Below are positions 9,246 through 18,303 of a DNA stretch of 64,000 nt, piece after piece. The notes under the pieces were generated by a model that had not been told where the DNA came from, did not search any database, and was given only the letters and a program-made list of their open reading frames with translations. Source of the DNA: an uncultured Lacinutrix sp. (GTDB taxonomy: Bacteria > Bacteroidota > Bacteroidia > Flavobacteriales > Flavobacteriaceae); NCBI GenBank assembly GCA_937129145.1, contig CAKZMU010000078.1, forward strand, positions 186,001-250,000. The letters run 5' to 3'. Numbering within the stretch: position 1 is the stretch's first letter; the number at the start of each line of letters is the position of its first letter. A program made the position numbers and the translations under genes.

Positions 9246-9306
9246 GAGGTTCACGACCTCGATTATTAATGAGAGCGCAAAGATACTATATTTTTCTAAT
9301 TCTCAA
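9246..9306 (-). promoter_or_regulatory. rpsP promoter and leader hairpin
   Basis: On the minus strand TTG (9306-9304), an 18-base gap and TATCTTTG (9285-9278) form a Bacteroidota-type promoter. Transcription should start near 9271. The short leader contains GAGGT-CGTGA-ACCTC (9260-9246), a perfect 5-bp hairpin ending 14 bases before the ATG. It could be a site where S16 represses its own synthesis, but that is inference. Confidence 0.65.
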
Positions 9307-9361
9307 TGATGAGTTTTACTTTTTTATTATACTTTTGAAACCTTTAAGGCGTTAGGTAGTT

Positions 9362-9853
9362 ATGAAAAAAATATTTCTAGTCATTTTAACCATGTGTTTT
9401 TTGCTAAGTTGTAGTGATGAAGTGAGGTTCAATTCACCTGCAATGCAAGCAAATAAGGAGAACCAATTATGGCGTTCAGATTTTTTTGCGGCCGATATTG
9501 ATAACGGTGGGTTTTTAATAGAAGGCAGAAATGCTGGTGAAACCCTTCAATTAATTACTACAAGCGATACAAGAGGAACGTTTAACCTTGGATTAGATAG
9601 TGATAACGTTGCAATTTTTAAAGATTTTGACGGAACAGTATATTCTACCAAAAATGCACCAGACCCAAGCCTTGGAACATATCCAACTAGTGGAGAAATA
9701 ATTGTTGACGACATAGATAACGACGACCCTAAAAATGTGTACGGGACGTTTTGGTTCTATGCCTACACGGCTGATGGTTTAAAAGTAATTAATTTCAATA
9801 AAGGTGTATTCTACAAAGTGCCTTTAGAAGGAGGGTTACTTCAATTGCAATAA
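9362..9853 (+). CDS. DUF6252-like lipoprotein of unknown function
   Basis: A 163-aa protein with a lipoprotein signal (ILTMCFLLSC). The rest looks like a small beta-rich domain with LWRSDFFAADIDNGGFLIEGRNAGETLQL and a C-terminal GTFWFYAYTADG stretch. This resembles the DUF6252 family common in Flavobacteriia, whose role I do not know. A -7 box TACTTTTG is at 9330-9337. It is monocistronic, between the rpsP promoter and dnaE. Confidence 0.7.
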   Translation: MKKIFLVILTMCFLLSCSDEVRFNSPAMQANKENQLWRSDFFAADIDNGGFLIEGRNAGETLQLITTSDTRGTFNLGLDSDNVAIFKDFDGTVYSTKNAPDPSLGTYPTSGEIIVDDIDNDDPKNVYGTFWFYAYTADGLKVINFNKGVFYKVPLEGGLLQLQ

Positions 9854-9965
9854 TATTCAACAACATTGAGGTTTTGTTTGTTTAAAACTGTTCATAACTT
9901 TCCATTTTTAAACCTATAATTATTCCTATTTTTAAGGTTCGAAATTTTTACCTTAAAACTCATTT

Positions 9966-12900
9966 ATGTTTTTAGTTTTTGATACAGAAACAACAGGATT
10001 GCCAAAGCGATGGAATGCACCAATTACTGATACCGATAATTGGCCTAGAGCCATTCAAATTGCGTGGCAATTACATGATGACATGGGAAATTGTATCGAG
10101 CATCAAGATTATTTAATACAACCTGACGGATTTAACATTCCGTATGATGCCGAAAAAATTCACGGTATTTCTACCGAATTGGCACAAGAACAAGGGTTAC
10201 CATTGGCTGAGGTGTTGGAAAAATTCAACGAAGCTTTAGGAAAATCAAAATTTGTTGTCGGACAAAATGTAGGTTTTGATTTGAATATTATGGGTTGCGA
10301 GTTTTTCCGTGAAGATACAGCAACCAATCTTTTAGAACTTCCAGTTTTAGATACATGTACTGAACATACTGCCGAATTATGCAAACTTCCAGGAGGTCGT
10401 GGCGGAAAATTTAAACTGCCAACACTTACCGAATTACACGAATATTTATTTGGCGAAGCTTTTAACGAAGCACATAACGCCACGGCCGACGTTGAGGCTA
10501 CCACACGTTGTTTTTTAGAATTAATCAGAAGAAAACAGTACACCAAAGAACAATTGGATGTACAACCTGATTATTATGAAAAATTTACTCAGGAAAACCC
10601 GCAAGAAATTCAACTTATTGGGTTAAAGCATATCAATCTTAAAAAGGCATCTGCCAAAATTAATGAGCTACTGCAAAAAGCACAAACTATTGATGTTGAG
10701 AAAAGTTCGGTAGATATTTCAGAATTACAAGATGCAAATTTTGTTCATCTGCACAATCACTCGCAATTTTCAGTATTACAATCTACGATAAGCATCAAGG
10801 ATTTGGTGGCTTCAACTGCCAAGCACAATATGAATGCTGTGGCATTGACAGACCATGCCAACATGATGGGTGCTTTTCATTTTGTAAAAGAGGTTAAAAA
10901 TCACAATAGATTAATAAAAGAACAAAACGCTGAAGCTCTTGAAAATGGTGATGTTCCAACTGGCAAAGAAATTAAACCTATTGTTGGTTGCGAATTTTTT
11001 GTGTGCGAAGACCATTTAAACAAATCGCACAAAGATTATGGTTACCAAATAGTCCTGCTTGCCAAAAATAAAAAGGGTTATCAAAATTTGGTGAAAATGG
11101 CCTCTATCGCTTATACAGATGGGTTTTATTACGTGCCAAGAATTGACAAAACAGTTGTTGAGCAATATAAAGAAGATATAATTGTCCTTTCAGGTAACCT
11201 ATATGGCGAAGTGTCGAGCAAGATTCTGAATATAGGCGAAAAACAAGCTGAAGAAGCACTTATTTGGTGGAAACAACAATTTAGTGATGATTTCTATTTA
11301 GAAATTATGCAACATAATCAAGAAGATGAGCGACGTGTAAATTTAGTATTAAAAGAGTTTGCCAAAAAGCATGATGTAAAACTTGTCGCAACAAACAACA
11401 ATTACTATTGCGAACAAGAAGATGCTAATGCTCACGATATTTTATTATGTGTCAAAGATGGTGAAAAGCAAGGAACACCAATAGGTCGAGGACGTGGCTA
11501 TCGCTATGGTTTGCCAAATCAGGAATACTATTTTAAGTCTTCTGAAGACATGAAAAACTTGTTTAAAGACACGCCTGAAGCCATTATAAACATTCAAGAA
11601 GTTGTCGATAAAGTGGAAGCTTTTGAATTGGCAAGAGACGTGTTGTTACCTGCATTTAGTATTCCAGATGAGTTTAAAGATGAGCAAGATATAGAGGATG
11701 GCGGAAAACGAGGCGAAAACGCATATTTAAGACATATCACTTATGAAGGCGCAAAAAAACGCTATGGCGAGATTACCAAAGAGATTCAAGAACGCTTGGA
11801 TTTTGAGCTCGCAACAATCGAAAACACAGGCTATCCAGGGTATTTCTTAATTGTTGAAGATTTTATTCGTGAGGCTAGAAAGATGGATGTGTCTGTTGGC
11901 CCAGGACGTGGTTCTGCTGCTGGTTCGGTGGTGGCTTATTGTTTATGGATTACCAACATAGACCCTTTAAAGTACGACTTGCTTTTTGAGCGTTTCTTAA
12001 ACCCAGACCGTGTGAGTATGCCAGATATTGATATTGATTTTGATGATGAAGGTCGAGGTCGTGTCATGGATTATGTGATTGATAAATATGGCGCCAATCA
12101 AGTCGCGCAAATTATTACGTATGGAACAATGGCTGCCAAATCATCCATTCGTGATACTGCAAGGGTGTTGGATTTGCCATTGTTTGATGCAGACAGAATT
12201 GCGAAATTAATTCCTACGATGTCCAAACTAGGTAAAATTTTTGGTGCAGACGAGAAGAAATTAAAAGGCATGTTTCGTGCTGAAGATTTAGAAAAAGTCA
12301 ATCAGCTATTAAATATTGCTGATGGTGAAGACTTAGAAGCCGAAACCGTAAACCTTGCAAGAACATTAGAAGGTTCTGTTAGAAATACAGGAATTCACGC
12401 ATGTGGTGTCATCATAACACCTAGCGATATTACCAATTATGTTCCTGTGTCCACAGCCAAAGACTCTGATTTGTATGTCACACAATTCGATAACTCTGTT
12501 GTAGAAGATGCAGGATTACTGAAAATGGATTTCCTTGGCTTAAAAACCTTAACGCTAATTAAGGATACCGTTAAAATCGTTAAAGCAAAACACAATATAG
12601 ATTTAGAACCTGACAATTTCCCAATAGATGATGAAAAAACATACGAGTTGTTCCAAAGAGGAGAAACCGTAGGAATATTTCAGTACGAATCTCCTGGGAT
12701 GCAAAAGCACATGAAGGATTTAAAACCAACGGTTTTTGACGACCTTATTGCCATGAACGCTTTATATCGTCCTGGGCCAATGGAATATATTCCAAGTTTT
12801 ATTGCTCGTAAACATGGTGATGAAGATATTGAATATGACCTTCCGGAAATGGAAGAATACTTGAAAGAAACCTATGGTATTACAGTCTACCAAGAGCAAG

Positions 12901-14345
12901 TGATGCTACTGTCGCAAAAGTTGGCAGATTTCACAAAAGGTGAAGCCGATGTATTACGTAAAGCCATGGGAAAAAAGCAAAAAGCGGTTCTTGACAAAAT
13001 GAAACCAAAATTCATCGAACAAGCTGCTGCTAAAGGGATGGATAAGGAAAAGTTGGAGAAAATATGGAAAGATTGGGAAGCTTTTGCAAGTTATGCCTTC
13101 AATAAGTCGCACTCTACTTGTTACGCGTGGATTGCGTATCAAACAGCCTATTTAAAAGCACATTATCCTGCTGAATATATGGCAGCTGTGTTGTCCAACA
13201 ACATGAACGACATCAAGCAAGTAACCTTCTTCATGGAAGAGTGTAAACGCATGAAATTAAATGTGCTTGGGCCTGATGTTAATGAGTCGTATTATAAATT
13301 CTCGGTAAATCAAGATAATGCGGTGCGTTTCGGTATGGGAGCCATTAAAGGTGTTGGTCATGGAGCAGTAAAAACCATTGTTGAGAATAGGAAAAAAGAT
13401 GGACACTATAAGTCCATTTTCGATTTGGCAAAACGTATCGATTTGCGTGCAGCTAACAAAAAAGCTTTTGAAGGTCTAGCAAATGCAGGCGGATTTGACT
13501 GCTTTAAAGACACACATCGTGCACAATATTTTCACGATACAGGAGATGGTATCACGTTTTTGGAAAAAACAATAAAATATGCAAATAGGTATCAGGAAAA
13601 TGAAAATTCGGCGCAAGTAAGTTTATTTGGCGAAGCAAGTGATGTGCAAATTCCTGAACCTGAAGTGCCACCATGTGAAGAATGGGGCACCATGGAAAAG
13701 TTAGCAAGAGAAAGAGAAGTGGTTGGAATCTATATTTCTGGTCATCCATTGGACGATTTTAAAATTGAAATGAAAACCTTCTGTAATGCTGAGGTGTCAT
13801 TGTTTAAAGACCTTCATAATTATGTAAATAGAGAGTTGACATTTGGTGGTGTAGTGACAGATGTGCAACATCGTGTGAGCAAACAAGGAAAAGGTTGGGC
13901 GGCTTTTATCATTGAAGATTATGTGGATTCTTTTGAATTCAGGATTTTTGGAGAAGACTACTTAAAATTCAGGCATTTTTTAATGGTCAGTAATTTTGTG
14001 TATGTGCGAGCTTATATTAAAGAAGGTTGGGTGAATAGAGAGACAGGAAAAAAAGGAGAACCTAGAATTCAGTTTAATAATTTCCAATTACTACACGATG
14101 TTATGGATACTTATGCCAAAAAATTATCCATTCAATTTGACATTAAAGATATCAAGGAAGATCGCATCAAAAGCATCAAAGAGTTGTTGCGAATGCACGA
14201 AGGAAATCATCATTTAAACTTTGTGATTTACGATAATAGAGAACAAATTAAACTGCAAATGCCAAGTAGAAAACAAAAGGTAAGAATATCGCAAGAATTG
14301 CTTGAAGAGCTTGAGAGCCAGCAGGTGTTTTATAAGTTGAATTAA
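9966..14345 (+). CDS. dnaE: DNA polymerase III alpha subunit with N-terminal proofreading exonuclease
   Basis: A 1459-aa replicative polymerase. Residues 1-~200 are a DEDDh 3'-5' exonuclease: D6 and E8 in FDTETTG, D in VGQNVGFDLNIM, and H and D in AHNATADVEATT. A PHP domain follows from about 258 (HLHNHSQFS, then LTDHANMMG). The polymerase core has GPGRGSAAGSVVAY and catalytic PDIDIDF (686-692). The tail has a helix-hairpin-helix and an OB-fold (FGGVVTDVQHRVSKQGKGWAAF). Alpha and epsilon activities are thus in one chain, a known Bacteroidota arrangement. The stop overlaps the convergent arsR-type gene. Confidence 0.97.
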   Translation: MFLVFDTETTGLPKRWNAPITDTDNWPRAIQIAWQLHDDMGNCIEHQDYLIQPDGFNIPYDAEKIHGISTELAQEQGLPLAEVLEKFNEALGKSKFVVGQNVGFDLNIMGCEFFREDTATNLLELPVLDTCTEHTAELCKLPGGRGGKFKLPTLTELHEYLFGEAFNEAHNATADVEATTRCFLELIRRKQYTKEQLDVQPDYYEKFTQENPQEIQLIGLKHINLKKASAKINELLQKAQTIDVEKSSVDISELQDANFVHLHNHSQFSVLQSTISIKDLVASTAKHNMNAVALTDHANMMGAFHFVKEVKNHNRLIKEQNAEALENGDVPTGKEIKPIVGCEFFVCEDHLNKSHKDYGYQIVLLAKNKKGYQNLVKMASIAYTDGFYYVPRIDKTVVEQYKEDIIVLSGNLYGEVSSKILNIGEKQAEEALIWWKQQFSDDFYLEIMQHNQEDERRVNLVLKEFAKKHDVKLVATNNNYYCEQEDANAHDILLCVKDGEKQGTPIGRGRGYRYGLPNQEYYFKSSEDMKNLFKDTPEAIINIQEVVDKVEAFELARDVLLPAFSIPDEFKDEQDIEDGGKRGENAYLRHITYEGAKKRYGEITKEIQERLDFELATIENTGYPGYFLIVEDFIREARKMDVSVGPGRGSAAGSVVAYCLWITNIDPLKYDLLFERFLNPDRVSMPDIDIDFDDEGRGRVMDYVIDKYGANQVAQIITYGTMAAKSSIRDTARVLDLPLFDADRIAKLIPTMSKLGKIFGADEKKLKGMFRAEDLEKVNQLLNIADGEDLEAETVNLARTLEGSVRNTGIHACGVIITPSDITNYVPVSTAKDSDLYVTQFDNSVVEDAGLLKMDFLGLKTLTLIKDTVKIVKAKHNIDLEPDNFPIDDEKTYELFQRGETVGIFQYESPGMQKHMKDLKPTVFDDLIAMNALYRPGPMEYIPSFIARKHGDEDIEYDLPEMEEYLKETYGITVYQEQVMLLSQKLADFTKGEADVLRKAMGKKQKAVLDKMKPKFIEQAAAKGMDKEKLEKIWKDWEAFASYAFNKSHSTCYAWIAYQTAYLKAHYPAEYMAAVLSNNMNDIKQVTFFMEECKRMKLNVLGPDVNESYYKFSVNQDNAVRFGMGAIKGVGHGAVKTIVENRKKDGHYKSIFDLAKRIDLRAANKKAFEGLANAGGFDCFKDTHRAQYFHDTGDGITFLEKTIKYANRYQENENSAQVSLFGEASDVQIPEPEVPPCEEWGTMEKLAREREVVGIYISGHPLDDFKIEMKTFCNAEVSLFKDLHNYVNRELTFGGVVTDVQHRVSKQGKGWAAFIIEDYVDSFEFRIFGEDYLKFRHFLMVSNFVYVRAYIKEGWVNRETGKKGEPRIQFNNFQLLHDVMDTYAKKLSIQFDIKDIKEDRIKSIKELLRMHEGNHHLNFVIYDNREQIKLQMPSRKQKVRISQELLEELESQQVFYKLN

Positions 14346-14668
14346 GAATTCTTACTATCTAAATAGTCATTCAAATTATCGAGCTTATCGTCCCAGAATT
14401 GCTCATAGAATGTAATCCATTTATTAACTTCTTTTAGTGGTTTAGTATTGGCATTGCAAAATCGTTCACGTCCTTGCGTATCAATATAAACTAAACCAGC
14501 ATCTTCCAAGGTTTTAATATGTTTAGTGACACCTTGCCTTGTAATTTCAAACTGATTTGAGATTTGAGTAATTGATAGTGCCGAACTAGCAACCACCAAG
14601 GCATGAAAAATATCACGCCTTGTTGGGTCAGCGATTGCTTTAAATAATTTAGTAATACTATCCTGCAT
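14342..14668 (-). CDS. ArsR-family winged-helix repressor
   Basis: A 108-aa DNA-binding protein. ITKLFKAIADPTRRDIFHALVV and ISNQFEITRQGVTKHIKTLEDAGLV form the winged helix typical of ArsR regulators paired with SRPBCC/AHSA1 proteins. No cysteine metal-binding motif is present, so it is unlikely to sense metals. Its start lies 11 bases inside the end of the upstream SRPBCC gene, so the two are translationally coupled. Two matching palindromes upstream of that gene are the likely operators. Confidence 0.88.
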   Translation of the reverse strand: MQDSITKLFKAIADPTRRDIFHALVVASSALSITQISNQFEITRQGVTKHIKTLEDAGLVYIDTQGRERFCNANTKPLKEVNKWITFYEQFWDDKLDNLNDYLDSKNS

Positions 14669-15089
14669 TTACAGCCTCTTTTAAATATTCGGTTAATTCA
14701 TTAATGCAATTATTCCATCCTCCATTAAAACTTTCAAACATCGCTACAGCTGTATCACCAGCATAGTTTGAAATGCCTGAATGTTCCAGAGATAATTTTG
14801 TGCCACTTTCTGTAGATTCAAGTACCCATTTTACTGTAGTTTCAATTTTTGTATCAGCAACAATCCAAGTATAGATTAATGTGTAAGGGTCAGATTTTTT
14901 TACTTCACCACTAATTATTGTGCAACCTTTTTCGTTTGGTTCAGAAGTAAAAGTGTATTTATAACCTTTTTCAGCTTTAAAATCGGCTCTAATGAACCAT
15001 GTGGAAATTTCTTCAGCTTTAGTGATGGCATTCCAAACTTTATCTATGGAATGGTCTAACAATGCTTCTTTTTTGATAACATCTTTCAT
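14658..15089 (-). CDS. SRPBCC/AHSA1-domain protein
   Basis: A 143-aa START-like protein of the Aha1-C (AHSA1) type. VWNAITKAEEISTWFIRADFKAEKGYKYTF at the N-terminus and WNNCINELTEYLKE at the C-terminus are typical. The fold makes a hydrophobic pocket, but the ligand is unknown. It is first in a two-gene operon with the ArsR regulator (11-base overlap), which implies it is repressed by it. Confidence 0.85.
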   Translation of the reverse strand: MKDVIKKEALLDHSIDKVWNAITKAEEISTWFIRADFKAEKGYKYTFTSEPNEKGCTIISGEVKKSDPYTLIYTWIVADTKIETTVKWVLESTESGTKLSLEHSGISNYAGDTAVAMFESFNGGWNNCINELTEYLKEAVNAG

Positions 15090-15117
15090 AATATATTCGC
15101 TTTTTATTGATTTATAT

Positions 15118-15175
15118 GCAACTATTCGGTTGCTAAATTAAGATAAATAAATTTATAACGCAACTATAAGGTTGC
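15118..15175. promoter_or_regulatory. two palindromic sites, probable ArsR operators
   Basis: Two near-identical 16-bp palindromes, GCAACTATTCGGTTGC (15118-15133) and GCAACTATAAGGTTGC (15160-15175), lie 42 bases apart, four helical turns, upstream of the SRPBCC/ArsR operon. The half sites GCAAC/GTTGC suit a winged-helix dimer. Confidence 0.7.
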
Positions 15176-15271
15176 GTATTTATTTTAAATTCTAGAGTTA
15201 TAATAACATCAATCAATTAACAAATAAGCAAAACATATAGTGTAGTTGTAAGCTTTGGCAAAATTTTTGAC

Positions 15272-15279
15272 TAATTTTG
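15272..15279 (+). promoter_or_regulatory. trxA -7 promoter box
   Basis: TAATTTTG fits the Bacteroidota TAnnTTTG -7 element and lies 40 bases before the thioredoxin ATG. No -33 TTTG is at the ideal spacing: TTG is 23 bases upstream and TTTG only 14. Confidence 0.55.
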
Positions 15280-15319
15280 CATATAAATTAGTAGTAAAAC
15301 ACAATTAAATTAAAATATT

Positions 15320-15637
15320 ATGGCATTAGAAATAACAGATGCAACGTTTGAAGAAACGGTTTTAAAAAGTGATAAGCCAGTAATGGTAGATTTTTGGGCT
15401 GCTTGGTGTGGACCATGTAGAATGGTTGGACCAATCATTGACCAAATAAGTGAAGAATATGCTGATAAAGCTGTTGTTGGTAAGGTAGATGTAGACGCAA
15501 ACCAAGAATTTGCGGCAAAATATGGTGTTAGAAACATCCCAACAGTATTAGTATTTCAAAATGGTGAAGTAGTAGGAAGACAAGTTGGTGTAGCACCTAA
15601 AAATGCTTACACAGAAGCAATCGATTCATTGTTATAA
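15320..15637 (+). CDS. trxA: thioredoxin
   Basis: A 105-aa cytoplasmic disulfide reductant. The active site is WCGPC in VDFWAAWCGPCRMVGP, followed by KVDVDANQEFAAKYGVRNIPTVLVF with the conserved cis-proline. Length is standard. It has its own promoter box and a strong terminator just downstream, so it is monocistronic. Confidence 0.97.
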   Translation: MALEITDATFEETVLKSDKPVMVDFWAAWCGPCRMVGPIIDQISEEYADKAVVGKVDVDANQEFAAKYGVRNIPTVLVFQNGEVVGRQVGVAPKNAYTEAIDSLL

Positions 15638-15661
15638 TAAAATTTAACAAATAAGCTTATG

Positions 15662-15700
15662 GAAAAGGTTTGGCAATGCGCCAAACCTTTTCTATTTTTA
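15662..15700 (+). terminator. trxA intrinsic terminator
   Basis: A perfect 13-bp stem (15662-15674 with 15680-15692) around the loop AATGC is followed by TATTTTTA. It ends the thioredoxin transcript 24 bases after its stop. It also means an upstream extension of the next gene to 15670 is not real. Confidence 0.85.
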
Positions 15701-15723
15701 ATACCTCTTACTTTTACAGTCGT

Positions 15724-18303
15724 ATGATGAAGCAAATATATTTAGGGCTTTTAGCCCTTTTTTTGGTAGCGTGCAACAATGGTGATTCAGTCACTAAAAC
15801 GAATTTATTGGCTAAAGGAATTTCGTTAGATTTAGCTGAGTTTAGAGCAGAACAACTTAAAGATATTAATTATCATTTAACCTTTAACATCCCAGAAAAA
15901 TTAGATGAACCTGTGGTTTCTAAGTTAAAATTGGAAGTCACTATTCATAACTTGGAACAACCATTGATATTGGATTTCAATGCAGATAAATCCTTGCTTT
16001 TAAGCGTCAATACCAATGGCAATGATATTGAAATCAAGCATGAAAACGAACATTTAATAATTGATACTGAGCATTTAAAAAGAGGAGAAAATACTGTTGA
16101 AATTGACTTTAATGCAGGCGAACAATCGTTAAACCGAAACAAGGAATTTTTATATACACTTTTGGTGCCAGATAGGGCGAGCACCTTGTTTCCATGTTTT
16201 GACCAACCAGATTTAAAAGCGGTTTATAACTTAAATATTTCAGCTCCAAAAGATTGGGAAGTGTTATGTGGCGCATTACTAAAAGATACTATTGTTGAAG
16301 AAGGAAGAACTAGATACTTATATCATCCTACTGATAAAATGAGTACCTATTTATTTTCGTTTGTTGCAGGCGATTTTGAAACCGCTCAAAAAACTATTGA
16401 CGATTTTAAAATGAACTTGTTATACCGAGAAACCGATTTGGCAAAAGTTACTGCCAGCATCCCAGAGATTTTTAGGTTGCATCATGAAGCGGTAGTTTTT
16501 CTGGAAGATTATACCAATTATAAATTTCCGTTTCAAAAGCTGGATTTTGCAACTATTCCTGGGTTTCAATATGGAGGTATGGAGCATGTTGGCGCCATTC
16601 AATACAGGGAATCGTCTTTGTTTAAAGATGAAACAGCTACAAAAAGTTCTGAATTAAGCAGAGGAAAATTGATTGCTCACGAAGTGTCGCACATGTGGTT
16701 TGGCGACTTGGTGACTATGAAATGGTTTAATGATGTTTGGATGAAAGAAGTGTTTGCCAATTTTATGGCAGATAAAATAGCTAACCCAAGTTTTCCTAAT
16801 TTTAACCACGATTTACAATTTGTATTATCGCATTATTCCAGCGCTTATGCCGAAGACCGAACACAAGGTGCAACACCCATACGTCAGCATCTGGACAATT
16901 TAAAAAACGCAGGCTCTTTGTATGGAAACATTATTTACAATAAAGCACCAATTATGATGCGCCAATTAGAAGCTACTATTGGAAAAAAAGCGTTTCAAGA
17001 AGGCATCCAAGAGTATATAAAAACCTATGCTAATGGAAATGCCGATTGGAATGAATTGATATCTATTCTCGATAAAAAAACAAGCATTGATATGAAGGCT
17101 TGGAGTGAGGTTTGGGTCAACCAATCTGGACGTCCAATTATTACAGATAGTATTGATTATGCATCAAATGGTACGATTTCAAACTTTACAGTAACTCAAA
17201 AAGCAGAAGATGAAACCGATAAAATTTGGACACAGCAATTTGAAATCGGATTAGTATATCCAGACTCTACGCACGTTATAAATGTATCGATGCTTAATAA
17301 AAATGTAGTGGTTGAAAATACCATTGGATTACTAAAACCATTAAGTGTTGTTTACAATTACAACGGGTTTGGCTATGGTGTTTTTCCAATTCAAAATGAA
17401 AATTTAGATGCTTTTTTAAGTCTTGAAGATGAGGTTGCCAGAGGGTATGCCTTTATTAATTTATACGAACAAACGTTGAATAATAATGTGGCTCCAATAA
17501 AAGCCTTTCAGTTATTTAAACAAGCTATTTTAGAAGAACAAGAAGAAGTTTTAGTGCGATTGATTTCAGGGAAACTACAAAGTATTTTTTGGACGTATTT
17601 AACCAAGGAGGAAAGAGATAAAGTTGTTGGTAATTTGGAAACAGATGTTAAACAACGCTTGGAAGGAAGGGAAACTTCAGGCATCAAAAAATCACTTTTT
17701 GGGCTTTATAAGTCTATTGCGTATTCAAGCAAAGGGCAAGAATTTCTGTACAGCATTTGGAACAAAACCATTAATATTCAAAATTTAAAACTGAATACAG
17801 ATGATTATACCAGTTTAGCATCAACATTGGCGTTATATAATCATCCAGACACACAAAATATTTTAGAAACAGCCGAAACACAAATTACTAATCCAGATAA
17901 GTTGGAGCGTTTTCAGTTTTTATTACCATCGTTGTCAAATGACGAAGCAGTTCGTGACACCTTATTTGAATCGTTTGCAGATGCTAAAAACAGAGCAAAA
18001 GAATCTTGGGTGTTAAATGCCTTGGGTAATATTCATCATCCATTACGTCAAGAAAGTGGACAAAAACACTTGAAACAGAGCTTGGAATTATTGGAAGAAA
18101 TTCAGCTTACAGGCGACATATTTTTCCCAAAAAGATGGTTAAGTAGCTCTATAGGAAGGTATAATTCAGCGTATGCTAAAAATGTTCTTGAAACGTTTTT
18201 AAGTGAGAACCCTAATTTTAGCCCAATATTAAAAAACAAATTGCTTCAAGCTGCAGACCCAATTTTTAGGGCACAAGCCATTTTTGAAAGCACCAAAGAA
18301 TAA
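15724..18303 (+). CDS. M1-family zinc aminopeptidase, lipoprotein
   Basis: An 859-aa lipoprotein peptidase (LGLLALFLVAC lipobox) that should trim N-terminal residues from peptides in the periplasm or on the outer membrane. Zinc and catalytic residues are HEVSH (319-323) and Glu342, exact HExxH-x18-E spacing. The exopeptidase motif appears as GGMEHVGA, with His where GxMEN has Asn. The start is set at 15724 because sequence further up is terminator; ATG at 15727 is equally possible. The TAA shares its last A with the ATG of the DUF58 gene. Confidence 0.9.
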   Translation: MMKQIYLGLLALFLVACNNGDSVTKTNLLAKGISLDLAEFRAEQLKDINYHLTFNIPEKLDEPVVSKLKLEVTIHNLEQPLILDFNADKSLLLSVNTNGNDIEIKHENEHLIIDTEHLKRGENTVEIDFNAGEQSLNRNKEFLYTLLVPDRASTLFPCFDQPDLKAVYNLNISAPKDWEVLCGALLKDTIVEEGRTRYLYHPTDKMSTYLFSFVAGDFETAQKTIDDFKMNLLYRETDLAKVTASIPEIFRLHHEAVVFLEDYTNYKFPFQKLDFATIPGFQYGGMEHVGAIQYRESSLFKDETATKSSELSRGKLIAHEVSHMWFGDLVTMKWFNDVWMKEVFANFMADKIANPSFPNFNHDLQFVLSHYSSAYAEDRTQGATPIRQHLDNLKNAGSLYGNIIYNKAPIMMRQLEATIGKKAFQEGIQEYIKTYANGNADWNELISILDKKTSIDMKAWSEVWVNQSGRPIITDSIDYASNGTISNFTVTQKAEDETDKIWTQQFEIGLVYPDSTHVINVSMLNKNVVVENTIGLLKPLSVVYNYNGFGYGVFPIQNENLDAFLSLEDEVARGYAFINLYEQTLNNNVAPIKAFQLFKQAILEEQEEVLVRLISGKLQSIFWTYLTKEERDKVVGNLETDVKQRLEGRETSGIKKSLFGLYKSIAYSSKGQEFLYSIWNKTINIQNLKLNTDDYTSLASTLALYNHPDTQNILETAETQITNPDKLERFQFLLPSLSNDEAVRDTLFESFADAKNRAKESWVLNALGNIHHPLRQESGQKHLKQSLELLEEIQLTGDIFFPKRWLSSSIGRYNSAYAKNVLETFLSENPNFSPILKNKLLQAADPIFRAQAIFESTKE

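Noticed and set aside
15670..15723. Upstream extension of the M1 aminopeptidase
   Set aside because: It would begin inside the trxA terminator and hide the lipoprotein signal; ATG 15724 fits better.
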